Assembly: GCF_900100965.1 (NCBI RefSeq) | Contig: NZ_FMUJ01000001.1 | Location: 544,272-608,271 of the forward strand | Length of the DNA: 64,000 nt | Direction: 5' to 3' | Source: Variovorax sp. EL159 | GTDB taxonomy: Bacteria; Pseudomonadota; Gammaproteobacteria; Burkholderiales; Burkholderiaceae_C | Shown: piece after piece, positions 49,708 through 59,387 of the stretch | How the letters are laid out: each line of letters opens with the position of its first letter | How positions within the stretch are numbered: position 1 is the first letter of the stretch | Notes under the pieces: model-generated | Told to the model about the DNA's origin: nothing | The model's database searches: none | The model's input: only the letters and a program-made list of their open reading frames with translations | Made by a program: the position numbers and the translations under genes

Positions 49708-50628
49708 ATGGCCGGCATGCGTCGCCACATTCCCAGCACCCGTGCGTTGTTGATCTTCGATGCCGTGGCACGCCACCATGGCGTCGGCAAGGCGGCGGAA
49801 GAGCTGTGCCTCACGCACAGCGCCGTCAGCCAGCAACTGCGGCTGCTCGAATCGCAGATCGGTGTGCGGCTGGTGCAGCGCACGGCGCGCGGTACCGAAC
49901 TCACCGAGGCCGGCCGGCGCTATCACGGCCAGGTGTCCGGCGACCTGCTGCGCTTGCAGAACCACACGCTCGAAGCGATGGCCCAACGCGCCGACGGCCT
50001 GCGCCTGCTGGTGGGCGCGGTGCCCGTGTTGGCCGAGGGCTGGCTCACGCCGCTGCTGCCTCGCTTCATCGCGCTGCATCCGGGCTGCAGCCTGCACCTG
50101 CAGGTGTTTCCGACGCATCTCTACATGGAAGACATGCCTTTCGACGTGGGCGTGCAGTACGACGACGCGGTGTGGCCCGGTGCCAATGCGCGGCCGTTGA
50201 TGGGCGAGTTCTGCGTGGCGGTGTGTTCACCGCATGCGAAGGGCAGGGCCGCGATGGCGCTCGGCGATTTCAGTGCCGCGCCGTTGTTGCAGCTTCGCAC
50301 GCGGATGGGCGCATGGCAGGAGTGGTTCGGCCAGGTGGCGCATGCGCGCCCGCCCGAGAACCTCGTGGCGGGGCACCGCTTCGATCTGTTCTCGTCGCTG
50401 GTTGCCGCCGTGCGCGCCGACCTGGGTGTCGGGCTGGTTCCGCACTACTACGTCGAGCGCGAATTGCGTTCCGGGGAACTGGTGTTGGCCTGCCCGCACC
50501 GGGCGCCGTCGAGCCGGGGCTACAGCGTGTTCGTGGCGCCGAGCCGGACCGACGACGCGCTGGTCGGCGCCTTCGTGACATGGCTCTGTGCGGCAGCCGC
50601 CGAGGCGCCGCAGGAAGCGCCGGCGTAG
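49708..50628 (+). CDS. LysR-family regulator (GcvA-like)
   Basis: The 306-residue protein has the GcvA-type N-terminus (HIPSTRALLIFDAVARHHGVGKAAEELCLTHSAVSQQLRLLE) and an effector domain. It is divergent from the M20 peptidase gene across 145 bases and may control it. The ATG at 49708 is favoured over a longer upstream frame because similarity starts there. Confidence 0.9.
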   Translation: MAGMRRHIPSTRALLIFDAVARHHGVGKAAEELCLTHSAVSQQLRLLESQIGVRLVQRTARGTELTEAGRRYHGQVSGDLLRLQNHTLEAMAQRADGLRLLVGAVPVLAEGWLTPLLPRFIALHPGCSLHLQVFPTHLYMEDMPFDVGVQYDDAVWPGANARPLMGEFCVAVCSPHAKGRAAMALGDFSAAPLLQLRTRMGAWQEWFGQVAHARPPENLVAGHRFDLFSSLVAAVRADLGVGLVPHYYVERELRSGELVLACPHRAPSSRGYSVFVAPSRTDDALVGAFVTWLCAAAAEAPQEAPA

Positions 50629-50636
50629 CCTGCGCG

Positions 50637-51857
50637 TCAGGCGCGGCGAAAGAGCAGCACCGAGTTTGTGCCGCCGAAGGCGAATGAATTGCTGATGGCG
50701 GCTTCGAGCGCGGGCGCGGCCGTGTCGCCCTGCGTCACGAGGTGCAGGCCGCAGGCCGGGTCGATCTCGTTGCAGTGCGCGTTGGGCGGCAGTTGCCGGT
50801 TGTGCAGCGCGAGCACGGTGATGAGCGCTTCGAGCGCACCCGCCGCGCCCAGCATGTGACCATGCAGCGCCTTGGTCGAGCTGACGCGCAGCAGGTCGAG
50901 GTCGTTGCCCCACACCTGCGCCAGTGCATTGCACTCGACCACGTCGCCGATGCGCGTGGCCGTGCCGTGCGCATTGCAATAACCCACGTCGCGCGGCTGC
51001 AGGCCGGCCTGGCGCAAGGCGCTGCGCAGGGCGCGTGCCTGGCCGGGTGCATCGGGCTTGGTGAGATGGGTGGCGTCGCTGCTCAGGCCCCAGCCGGCCA
51101 GGGTGGCGTAGCTGCGGGCGCCGCGGCGGCGCGCGCGTTCGGCGGATTCGAGCACCAGGAAGGCCGCGCCTTCGCCCAGCACGAAGCCGCTGCGGTCGGT
51201 GGCGAAGGGGCGCACCGCGCTGGTTGCTTCGCCGGGCTGGAAGGTGGCCAGCGTCTGCATCGCCTGCCAGGCCAGCACCACACCCGGCACGATCAGCGCT
51301 TCGCTGCCGCCGGCGATCGCGATGTCGACCTCGCCGCGCTGCACCGCCTTGGCCGCTTCGGCGATGGCGGCCGACGACGAGGCGCAGGCCACGGAATAAG
51401 TGAGCACCGGGCCCTGCACGCCCTGGCGCATCGCCACATGGGCGGCGGGCGCGTTCGGCATGAAGGCGGGAATGGTGAGCGGCGACACGCGGCCGTTGCC
51501 GCGATAGGCCGCTTCGAGCGCGGCGGCGCCGCCCATGCCGCAGCCGGCAAAGACGCCGATGCGTTCGGGGTCGACGTCGGGGGCGGCATCGCCTGCCTGG
51601 ATGCCCGCGTCGCGCATCGCGAGGTCGGCGGCGGCCACGGCCAGCTGGCTGACACGATCGACGCCCGCGAGCTGCAGTTTGGTGAACCAGCGCGTTTCGT
51701 CGAAAGCCGCGGTGGCTGCGGCGGCCGGCTTGGGCAGTTCGGGAAAGACGGGCTGGATGGCCGAGCGGCCCTGCAGCAGGGCATCGAACAGGGTGCCGGG
51801 CTCGTCGCCGTGCGGCGCCACGACGCCTAGTCCGGTGACGGCGACTTCGTGGTTCAC
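50637..51857 (-). CDS. Beta-ketoacyl-ACP synthase (FabF-like)
   Basis: The 406-residue condensing enzyme has the full Cys-His-His triad: Cys158 in ACASSSAA, His297 in NAHGTAT and His334 in GHMLGAAG, plus a C-terminal FAFGGTNS. It should elongate an acyl chain on ACP. The paired ACP gene overlaps its start by four bases, while no malonyl transferase, reductase or dehydratase is adjacent, so its product is a specialised chain rather than bulk fatty acid. Confidence 0.92.
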   Translation of the reverse strand: MNHEVAVTGLGVVAPHGDEPGTLFDALLQGRSAIQPVFPELPKPAAAATAAFDETRWFTKLQLAGVDRVSQLAVAAADLAMRDAGIQAGDAAPDVDPERIGVFAGCGMGGAAALEAAYRGNGRVSPLTIPAFMPNAPAAHVAMRQGVQGPVLTYSVACASSSAAIAEAAKAVQRGEVDIAIAGGSEALIVPGVVLAWQAMQTLATFQPGEATSAVRPFATDRSGFVLGEGAAFLVLESAERARRRGARSYATLAGWGLSSDATHLTKPDAPGQARALRSALRQAGLQPRDVGYCNAHGTATRIGDVVECNALAQVWGNDLDLLRVSSTKALHGHMLGAAGALEALITVLALHNRQLPPNAHCNEIDPACGLHLVTQGDTAAPALEAAISNSFAFGGTNSVLLFRRA

Positions 51858-52108
51858 GCGGCTTTCTTTGCCGCCTTCGCGGCAACGACCTTGTCGACCA
51901 GCTTCGCAAGGTCGGCCAGCGTGTCGATGTTCGCGTCTTCGTCGGGCATGGTGATGCCGAAGTGGTCTTCGATGGCAAAGAGGAATTCGGCGAGGGCCAG
52001 CGAGTCGAGTCCGCCGGTTTCGCGCATCGATGCGTGGGGATCGAGCTTCGACGGTTCGATGCCGTACTTCTCGTGGATCAGGTCCTGCAATTCCTTCAGC
52101 GAACTCAT
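51854..52108 (-). CDS. Acyl carrier protein
   Basis: The 84-residue acidic protein has the phosphopantetheine serine in GLDSLALAEF and four predicted helices; the tail is Ala/Lys-rich (KVVAAKAAKKAA). It carries the growing chain for the adjacent ketosynthase, with which it shares an ATGA overlap. It is distinct from housekeeping AcpP, which sits in the fab cluster. Confidence 0.88.
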   Translation of the reverse strand: MSSLKELQDLIHEKYGIEPSKLDPHASMRETGGLDSLALAEFLFAIEDHFGITMPDEDANIDTLADLAKLVDKVVAAKAAKKAA

Positions 52109-52222
52109 CGTGCGATGCCTGTCGTCATGTGCTGCCGCTGACCGATTGCCACCCTTGTCGGGCATGCCATGGATCGATCGTTCCTCTTCGGGCTGTGGTC
52201 AATGATGGCGAATGATATCCGC

Positions 52223-52933
52223 TCAGATGGCAGGGGCATCCCCGCGAAAACGCCTGTCCGGCCGCCAGCGCAGCGAGGGTAGTGCGAACGCCATACCGAG
52301 CAGGGCGCCGGCCAGCACGTCCAGCACCACGTGCTGCTTGACGGCCAGTGTCGAATAGGCAATGGCGGCAAACCAGGCCCAGTTGAGCACCCGCAGCAGG
52401 GCGGGCGTGCGGGCTTCGCGCAGCACGTGCTCGATGCGGATGGCGGTGAAGATCGCCACCGCCACGTGCATCGAGGGGCAGGCATTGCCCGCCGCGTCCA
52501 CGCCCTGCAGCATCGCGAAACCGGGGAAGCCCGAGACGTCGATGGCCAAAGGGGGTATCTGGGTCGGCCAGAAGTAAAAGAGGCTCAGGCCGCTGACGCA
52601 CAACGCGCCGATCCACAGCCCATACACCACCAGTTCGCGAAAACTCAGCTGCAGCCCCGGCGCGATGCCGACGTACACCCAGAGCGACAGGTAGGCGACC
52701 AACGTATAGGGTTGGAACGGAATGAGATGGTCGAGCGCCGTCAGCGGCATCACCGTGACCGGAAAGGCCGGGTTGCGCAGCAGGTGGAAGTACCCGATGA
52801 AGAACAGCCACGTAAAGACCGTGGTGCCGACCGCCTTCAGCAGGAAATGGCGACGGATGCGCAGGCCGATGTCGGCGGTCCACGTTCGCGGCCCGGCGAT
52901 GGGCGCCATGTGCAGGGGGATCGGTGAATGCAT
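52223..52933 (-). CDS. PAP2-family membrane phosphatase
   Basis: The 236-residue protein has about six membrane spans and PAP2 motifs ACPSMHVAVA and KQHVVLDVLAG (HX3D); the first KX6RP motif is not evident. It may dephosphorylate a lipid phosphate. It lies 114 bases upstream of the ACP gene on the same strand, hinting at a shared lipid product. The first ATG of family fit is at 52933. Confidence 0.82.
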   Translation of the reverse strand: MHSPIPLHMAPIAGPRTWTADIGLRIRRHFLLKAVGTTVFTWLFFIGYFHLLRNPAFPVTVMPLTALDHLIPFQPYTLVAYLSLWVYVGIAPGLQLSFRELVVYGLWIGALCVSGLSLFYFWPTQIPPLAIDVSGFPGFAMLQGVDAAGNACPSMHVAVAIFTAIRIEHVLREARTPALLRVLNWAWFAAIAYSTLAVKQHVVLDVLAGALLGMAFALPSLRWRPDRRFRGDAPAI

Positions 52934-52985
52934 GGTGTCGGTCGCCGATCTTGCCAGAGCGCCGTGAACGGCCACCCCGGCAACC

Positions 52986-53870
52986 TCACGTGGCGGCAGG
53001 GCGCTTTCGGTGCTGGAACGAAGTCGGCGAGCGGCCGGTGGCCGCCTTGAACATCGCGCAGAAGGCGCTGTCGGTGGCGTAGCCGCTCGCGGCGGCCACC
53101 TGGCTCACGGCCATGCCGCGCGCCAGCAGCGGCAGCGCGTGCGCCATCACGGCCTGCTGGCGCCATTGCTGCCAGCTCATGCCGAGCTGGTCGCGAAAGA
53201 GCCGCGCCACCGTGCGCTCGCTGGCGCCGATGGTGGCGGCGCGCTCGGCCAGCGTGGCGCGGTCGGCCGGGTTGCGCAGCAGCGTCTCGCACAACTGGCG
53301 CAGGCGCTTGTCGGTCGGCAGCGGCACGTCGATGCGGATCTGCGTGGCGCGCTCGACCTCGTCCACCAGCAGCGGCGCGATCATGCGTTCGCGCTGCGGC
53401 GCCTGTGGGTCGGCCGGCGGCAGGCCGTCGGGCGTGGTGTCGAGCGCCAGCATCAGCGCGCGCAACAGCGGGCTGATTTCGAGCACCTCGCACTTCTCCC
53501 AGGTGGGCGCGAGCCAGGCGTGCAGGTACACGGTGCGCAGCTCCGCGTCTTCGATCAGCGTGATGCTGTGCGGCATGTTGGCCGGCACCCAGAGCGCGCG
53601 CGAGGGCGGCACGATGTAGCTGCCGTCCTGCGTGCTGAGCCGGATTACGCCACGGGTCGAGAAGGTGAGCTGCGGCCACGGATGCTCGTGCAGCTCGACC
53701 AGCGTGTCGGCGCTCAGGAAATGCTCCTTGGCGCGCAGGGGCCGCACCGCGTCGGGGGCGTACAGGTGCGGCGTGAGCGGGCCGACGCTGTTCGCCGGTG
53801 CGCTGGCCGCGCCACCGCGTGGTTTGGCGGGGGCGGCGTTCTCTGAAGGGGGGAAGGCGGCGCTTGGCAT
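52986..53870 (-). CDS. AraC-family transcriptional regulator
   Basis: The 294-residue protein has an N-terminal cupin sensor domain (LVELHEHPWPQLTFSTRGVIRLSTQDGSYIVPPSRALWVPA). Two C-terminal helix-turn-helix units follow (ERAATIGASERTVARLFRDQLGMSWQQWRQQ; MAVSQVAAASGYATDSAFCAMFKAATG). It is divergent from the MFS transporter gene 89 bases away and probably controls it. Confidence 0.9.
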   Translation of the reverse strand: MPSAAFPPSENAAPAKPRGGAASAPANSVGPLTPHLYAPDAVRPLRAKEHFLSADTLVELHEHPWPQLTFSTRGVIRLSTQDGSYIVPPSRALWVPANMPHSITLIEDAELRTVYLHAWLAPTWEKCEVLEISPLLRALMLALDTTPDGLPPADPQAPQRERMIAPLLVDEVERATQIRIDVPLPTDKRLRQLCETLLRNPADRATLAERAATIGASERTVARLFRDQLGMSWQQWRQQAVMAHALPLLARGMAVSQVAAASGYATDSAFCAMFKAATGRSPTSFQHRKRPAAT

Positions 53871-53959
53871 GGTTTCGACAAATGTTGTCGCTGTATCGCC
53901 ATTCTGCCGCGTCGGCGCGGCATAGCATCGGAGCCCGCCCCGGTTTTTTGTAGCAATCC

Positions 53960-55210
53960 ATGTCCTCCACTTCCTCGACCGCCGCTCCCGCCACCACCTT
54001 GCGCACCGACGCCAAGCTGATCGGGCTGGTCGGCCTGGCCCACGCGGTCAGCCATTTCAGCCAGCTCATCCTGGCGCCGCTGTTCCCGTGGCTCAAGGAC
54101 GCGTTCAACGTGAGCTACACCGAGCTGGGTGCGGTGCTCACGGTGTTCTTCGTGGTCTCGTGCATCGTGCAGGCGGCCTCGGGCTTCATCGTCGACAAGC
54201 TGGGCCCGCGGCCGGTGCTGTTCGTCGGGCTGGGCGCGCTGGGGCTGGCCGCCTTCGGCTATGCGATGGCGCAGAGCTACTGGATGCTGCTGCTGTGCGC
54301 AGTGATCGGCGGCATCGGCAACGGCGTGTTCCACCCGGTCGACTACACGCTCTTCAACCGCAAGGTCGCGCCGACCCGGCTGGGCCATGCCTACAGCGTG
54401 CACGGCATCACCGGCAGCCTGGGCTGGGCGTTGGCACCGGCCTTCGTGGTGCCGATCGCCATTGCCTTTTCGTGGCGCGTGGCGCTGGCCTCGGCTGGCG
54501 CGGTGGCCATCGTGGTGCTGCTGATCCTGTGGGTCTACCGCAGCGTGCTGTCGCTCGACGCGGCGGCCGTGCACAAGGCCACGGGGCAGGGCGAGCACGC
54601 ACCGGTCGGTGGCGAGTTCGACTTCCTGCGCATCCCGGCCGTGTGGATGTGCTTCGGTTTCTTCTTCTTCTATGCCGCGGTCATCAGCGTGGTGCAGACC
54701 TTCGCGCCGGTGGCCGCCGGCCATCTGCATGCGGTGCCGGTGGCGGTGGTGGCGGTGTGCCTCACGGTCTACATGGTGGCCAGCGCGGTCGGCATGGTGG
54801 TGGGCGGTTTTCTCGCGTCCGACCCGTCGCGCTGCGAGCGCATCGTGGGCGCGGGCTTCGGCATCGCAGCCACGCTGGCGCTGATCCTGGCCTTCGCCGA
54901 TTTCCCGCCGATCATGGTGCCGGTGCTGTTCGGCGCGATGGGTTTCGTCTCGGGCATTGCCGGGCCGTCGCGCGATCTGCTGGTCAAGAAATCGACCCCG
55001 CCCAATGCCACCGGCCGCGTGTACGGCGTGGTGTATGCCGGCCTCGACATCGGGCAGGCCGTGGCGCCGCTCGTGTTCGGCCGCCTGATGGACGCGGGCC
55101 AGTACACGAGCGTGATCGTCGGCCTGGCGCTGGTGCAGGGCGTGCTGATTGCGAGCGCCTTCAACGTGCGCCGCGTGCGTCGCACGGCGCTGGTGCCGGC
55201 CTCGGCCTGA
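53960..55210 (+). CDS. MFS transporter
   Basis: The 416-residue protein has 12 predicted spans with two six-helix halves and the loop motif FIVDKLGPRPVLFVGLGAL. The substrate is unknown, but the divergent AraC gene suggests an inducible exporter or importer. Its C-terminus and a short 52-base gap lead into a TauE/SafE permease gene on the same strand. Confidence 0.9.
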   Translation: MSSTSSTAAPATTLRTDAKLIGLVGLAHAVSHFSQLILAPLFPWLKDAFNVSYTELGAVLTVFFVVSCIVQAASGFIVDKLGPRPVLFVGLGALGLAAFGYAMAQSYWMLLLCAVIGGIGNGVFHPVDYTLFNRKVAPTRLGHAYSVHGITGSLGWALAPAFVVPIAIAFSWRVALASAGAVAIVVLLILWVYRSVLSLDAAAVHKATGQGEHAPVGGEFDFLRIPAVWMCFGFFFFYAAVISVVQTFAPVAAGHLHAVPVAVVAVCLTVYMVASAVGMVVGGFLASDPSRCERIVGAGFGIAATLALILAFADFPPIMVPVLFGAMGFVSGIAGPSRDLLVKKSTPPNATGRVYGVVYAGLDIGQAVAPLVFGRLMDAGQYTSVIVGLALVQGVLIASAFNVRRVRRTALVPASA

Positions 55211-55262
55211 CCTCGGCCTGAGGGGGGCTCGCCGTTGCGGGGCGGCCGATATCATCGGTCGC

Positions 55263-56015
55263 ATGCAAGCCTTGTATGTGTCTGTGATCGCCGGCGCCGT
55301 GCTGGCGGGTTTTGTGCAGGGCCTGTCGGGCTTTGCGTTCGGACTGGTCGCGATGTCGGTCTGGGCTTGGACACTGGAGCCGCAACTGGCCGCACTGCTG
55401 GCCTTGTTCGGCGCACTCATCGGCCAAGTGATCGCCGCGCTCACGGTGCGTCGCGCTTTCGACAAACGCATCCTCTGGCCCTTCGTGCTCGGAGGATTGG
55501 TCGGCGTGCCGTTCGGTGTCTGGCTGCTGCCGCACCTCGACCTTGTCGTCTTCAAGCTGTGCCTCGGCGTGCTGCTGGTGCTGTGGTGCCCGGCGATGCT
55601 GATGTCGCAGCACCTGCCGAAGATCGCCTTTGGTGGCCGCGTGGCGGACGGCGTGGCCGGCGCCATCGGCGGCGCGATGGCCGGCATCGGCGGCTTCTCG
55701 GGGACCATTCCCACGCTCTGGTGCACGCTGCGCGGCTTTCAGCGCGACACGCAACGCGCGGTGATCCAGAACTTCAACTTGTCGATGTTGATGGTGGCGT
55801 TTGCGATTCATCTCGCGAGTGGCAGTATCGGACGTTCGACCGTGCCGTTGCTGGCCGTGGTGGCGTTGGCCGTCGCGGTGCCTGTGCTGCTTGGCGCGCG
55901 GCTTTATGTGGGCATCAGCGAGGCGGCGTTTCGCAAGCTGGTGCTGGGGCTGCTGACGGCGTCGGGTGTGGCGATGCTGGCGTCGGCTGTGCCGGCGTTA
56001 TTGCGAAGGGCCTGA
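55263..56015 (+). CDS. TauE/SafE-family permease
   Basis: The 250-residue protein has about eight spans and the family motifs GFVQGLSGFAFGLVAMSVW and GAIGGAMAGIGGFSGTIPTLWCTLRG. Members export sulfite, sulfoacetate or related anions. It follows the MFS gene by 52 bases and is probably co-transcribed. It is the last GC-rich gene before an AT-rich segment. Confidence 0.9.
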   Translation: MQALYVSVIAGAVLAGFVQGLSGFAFGLVAMSVWAWTLEPQLAALLALFGALIGQVIAALTVRRAFDKRILWPFVLGGLVGVPFGVWLLPHLDLVVFKLCLGVLLVLWCPAMLMSQHLPKIAFGGRVADGVAGAIGGAMAGIGGFSGTIPTLWCTLRGFQRDTQRAVIQNFNLSMLMVAFAIHLASGSIGRSTVPLLAVVALAVAVPVLLGARLYVGISEAAFRKLVLGLLTASGVAMLASAVPALLRRA

Positions 56016-56356
56016 TCGCGATTTGTGCAACGGCTTGCTGAAGACCTGGCGAAGGGCATCTGTGTGGGCGCAATGTCATTCGACGATTGGCCTGGGAGCA
56101 ACGAACTATTTATTGCTCAATCTTCTGGTTGAGGAATCAAGTTCACGTGGGTCGAGGTCTTTGCATCTTCAGTCAAATGAACGTATCAGAGTTTTAATAC
56201 ATTCTCACTTTTTATTAACGTGTTTGCGACATAATTTTCGGAAATTCCGCCTCCGTCTGAGCGTCATTTTCACTGCATATGATGGCAAGGGTGGGTAATT
56301 TGGTAGGCAGCCGGAATGTAAAAATTCAGAGCCAGAGATCAACTGAACTCAGCGGT
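56016..56356. other. AT-rich stretch without a convincing gene
   Basis: The GC content drops clearly by eye compared with both sides (for example AGAGTTTTAATACATTCTCA). Short frames here lack ribosome binding sites and family character. It is the boundary between the TauE/SafE gene and the type VI cassette. No repeat, integrase or tRNA remnant was seen, so I cannot say how the segment arrived. Confidence 0.6.
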
Positions 56357-57088
<732 letters not shown>

Positions 57089-57092
57089 TGGC

Positions 57093-59375
57093 TTATATTC
57101 TAGGTACATTGGTCTCAGGAAAATTCAATGCGGAATTTCCTGCGGCATTTGGAAATCTCATCTCTGTGAGTACAGCCAACGCATAGCCGTAGGCGATACA
57201 TCGTGCGTCAAAGCCGTTTATGCCGGTGTAATTGGTTCTGTTGACGGCCCCGGGTAAATTTACGGTTGCTGAAGCTCGCCAGAAGGTACGACTGCGGTAA
57301 TACGCTTTGGTCCCGTGATCGGTTTGAATGGAAACGTGCTCAAGGGTGTGTGTCGCGTCAGCCTCCGCGGACATTCTGTTCTTGGCCCAGTAGTAGCAAG
57401 CGCTGTCGGAGGGGGCGAGGACATCTTCTGGGGAAGGCGGGCGGCCCGTCGTATCGGCGCCGACATGAGCGCGCCATTCGCGCATCTGCGCGGTCAAAGC
57501 CGGAAAATTTGCGTCTCGCAAGCCTGAGTTGCTTCGCTGCGCAGGAGGCATTGCGGTGACGGCTTGATACGCTGCAACCAAGCTGACCCGAAGGGGTTCG
57601 GGTACCGTCCGCCCGCGATATCGCCAATAGTCGATGTAGTTGCCGGGGTTGGTGAGTTGAAGAAACCCTCGGCCGTACCACGGGGCATACCAAAGCGTTG
57701 ACCCAGAGCCCTCAGCCAACAATGCCCACCATTGGGTTTCCTGTACCGAGTTTCCAAAGAAGGTGGCTCTACGCAACGGGGTATCAACGCCCCATTTGCG
57801 GAGCGCGTGGTTCAAAGGAGTTCGGTGATTTGCAATCGTGGTGTTTCGGTCTCCGTTGAGACGGATTGGCTCCCATAGAAGAACGCGATTTCGATCCAAG
57901 CGCATCACGAACTGCGGTAGCAGTTGCTTGAACTCAGGCTCACTCAACCACCCACACATCCTGAAGTGCTTGATGAACTCCCTCGGATGAAAGTGCCAAT
58001 GCCTGGTTGTCAGGCGGCTCTTGTCTTCGGCAGGCAGCTCCTCCCAGAAGCACAGCTTCTGTGCGAAGTCGGCCATTTCCGTGAAGTCGGTTTCATCTTC
58101 CAGGGGGTACGGCATGCAGGGGTTGCCGGTCTCTCTCGTCCATGCCCAGCGCTTGCGCACCTCATCCTTTGCCCATTCGGTAGGAAACTTGCAGATGGTC
58201 TTGGCCAACTTTTCCTGCACATCGGACTTGCACAGGTTTTGCATGCGATCAGCCGCCTTCTGTGCTGGCGTCAGGATCGTTGTGGCTCCGGGTCGAGGCG
58301 GTGAGGTCAGCATCGCATTGGCCATGGCTGAGTCGCAGCGGCTGTTCTCGTCGGTGACGTCGTCGTCGATCAGCTTCCAGCGTGCCCAATGCGGGAAGTC
58401 GGCGTCGCTGAATTTCTTGGTGTTGCTGGCATTCAGATTGATCCAGGCCCCTCCTGATTGGCTCGGCACAACGACCTTGCGCCAATGAGCTGCATTGGCC
58501 GGCAAAGGATCTGTGCCCAGATTGCGACCGAAGCGCAGTAGCTCATACCAGCCACTGGGGCTGCTGATGAGTTGGTCCGCTGCGCTCAGGCGACCATGGC
58601 GTGCGTTCGCCTCGGTGTAGAGGTTGTATTCGGCATCGGTTTCTTGTGGTGCTGTGCCGATGGTGTCGCCGTTGAGTTTGTAGGTGGTGAGCGTGGCGTT
58701 GCCCGCCTCATACCGAATGCCAACGATCAGGTCGTCATTGCCGCTGTCCCCGGCTGCAGTGGGCAAGCTGGCGCCAGTTGGCTGTGAATTGAAGCACGGG
58801 CTCTTGGCGGGCACCAGCACATACACCTGGCCGTAAACCGCGTCGGTGCGACCGTTGCCACCGACCATCAGTTCACCCGTGCTGCGGCCGACGAGTTTGA
58901 GGGTATCAGCGTCGCCTGCGATTATTTCCAAATGGATGCGGTCACTCTCACCGTGGATAGTGCCGGCCAGTCCAAGCCTGTCTTTGCGGTAGATGGCCCT
59001 GCCGACGGCAGGTAAGTCGTGATCCAGCTGCCGAAGATGTTGGGTGATGGAGTAGTAGGTAACGGCGACAGGCGTGGCACCGTGCGCGCCGATCTCGGTA
59101 ACGTGACGGATCACAACGCAACCGGTCGAGTGGTCCTCGTTGTCGTAGCGTGCGTTACCCCCGTCGCGCCTGAAAACCACGGTGCCGTCGGCGATGGCAC
59201 GCACTGGCTCCATGCTGGTGGGCGCATGAATATGAAGCCCACCGTGCCAGCCCATGGCCTGACTGATGGGGTAAGCGCCGCTGCCAACAATGCCACCGGG
59301 CATGACGTTCCTGACGCACAGCCCGTCGTACACAGGGATGTCGTTGAGTGAGAGAAAGGGAGGACTGATGATCAT
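57093..59375 (-). CDS. Type VI secretion cell-wall hydrolase effector, M23-like plus GH19/lysozyme-like
   Basis: The 760-residue protein has an N-terminal M23-like domain (residues about 28-155): WHGGLHIHAP, VRAIADGTVVFRR, IHLEI. The zinc-site residues are unusual: His44-GGL-His48 in place of HxxxD, and the first His of HxH is Arg. A central region of unknown fold follows. A C-terminal GH19/lysozyme-like domain has Glu546 in SVQETQWW, then YGRGFLQLTNPGNYIDY and TGINGFDARCIAYGYA. It is downstream of vgrG by 12 bases and probably delivered with VgrG. The ATG at 59375 has GAGG upstream; an in-frame TTG lies three codons before. Confidence 0.75.
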   Translation of the reverse strand: MIISPPFLSLNDIPVYDGLCVRNVMPGGIVGSGAYPISQAMGWHGGLHIHAPTSMEPVRAIADGTVVFRRDGGNARYDNEDHSTGCVVIRHVTEIGAHGATPVAVTYYSITQHLRQLDHDLPAVGRAIYRKDRLGLAGTIHGESDRIHLEIIAGDADTLKLVGRSTGELMVGGNGRTDAVYGQVYVLVPAKSPCFNSQPTGASLPTAAGDSGNDDLIVGIRYEAGNATLTTYKLNGDTIGTAPQETDAEYNLYTEANARHGRLSAADQLISSPSGWYELLRFGRNLGTDPLPANAAHWRKVVVPSQSGGAWINLNASNTKKFSDADFPHWARWKLIDDDVTDENSRCDSAMANAMLTSPPRPGATTILTPAQKAADRMQNLCKSDVQEKLAKTICKFPTEWAKDEVRKRWAWTRETGNPCMPYPLEDETDFTEMADFAQKLCFWEELPAEDKSRLTTRHWHFHPREFIKHFRMCGWLSEPEFKQLLPQFVMRLDRNRVLLWEPIRLNGDRNTTIANHRTPLNHALRKWGVDTPLRRATFFGNSVQETQWWALLAEGSGSTLWYAPWYGRGFLQLTNPGNYIDYWRYRGRTVPEPLRVSLVAAYQAVTAMPPAQRSNSGLRDANFPALTAQMREWRAHVGADTTGRPPSPEDVLAPSDSACYYWAKNRMSAEADATHTLEHVSIQTDHGTKAYYRSRTFWRASATVNLPGAVNRTNYTGINGFDARCIAYGYALAVLTEMRFPNAAGNSALNFPETNVPRI

Positions 59376-59387
59376 GTGCGTCAAACC

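Noticed and set aside
53714..55726. 670-codon minus-strand frame
   Set aside because: It is antisense to the MFS gene and runs into the AraC gene; composition is that of a shadow frame.
55966..56298. 110-codon plus-strand frame in the AT-rich region
   Set aside because: It overlaps the end of the TauE/SafE gene in another frame and has no ribosome binding site or family match.
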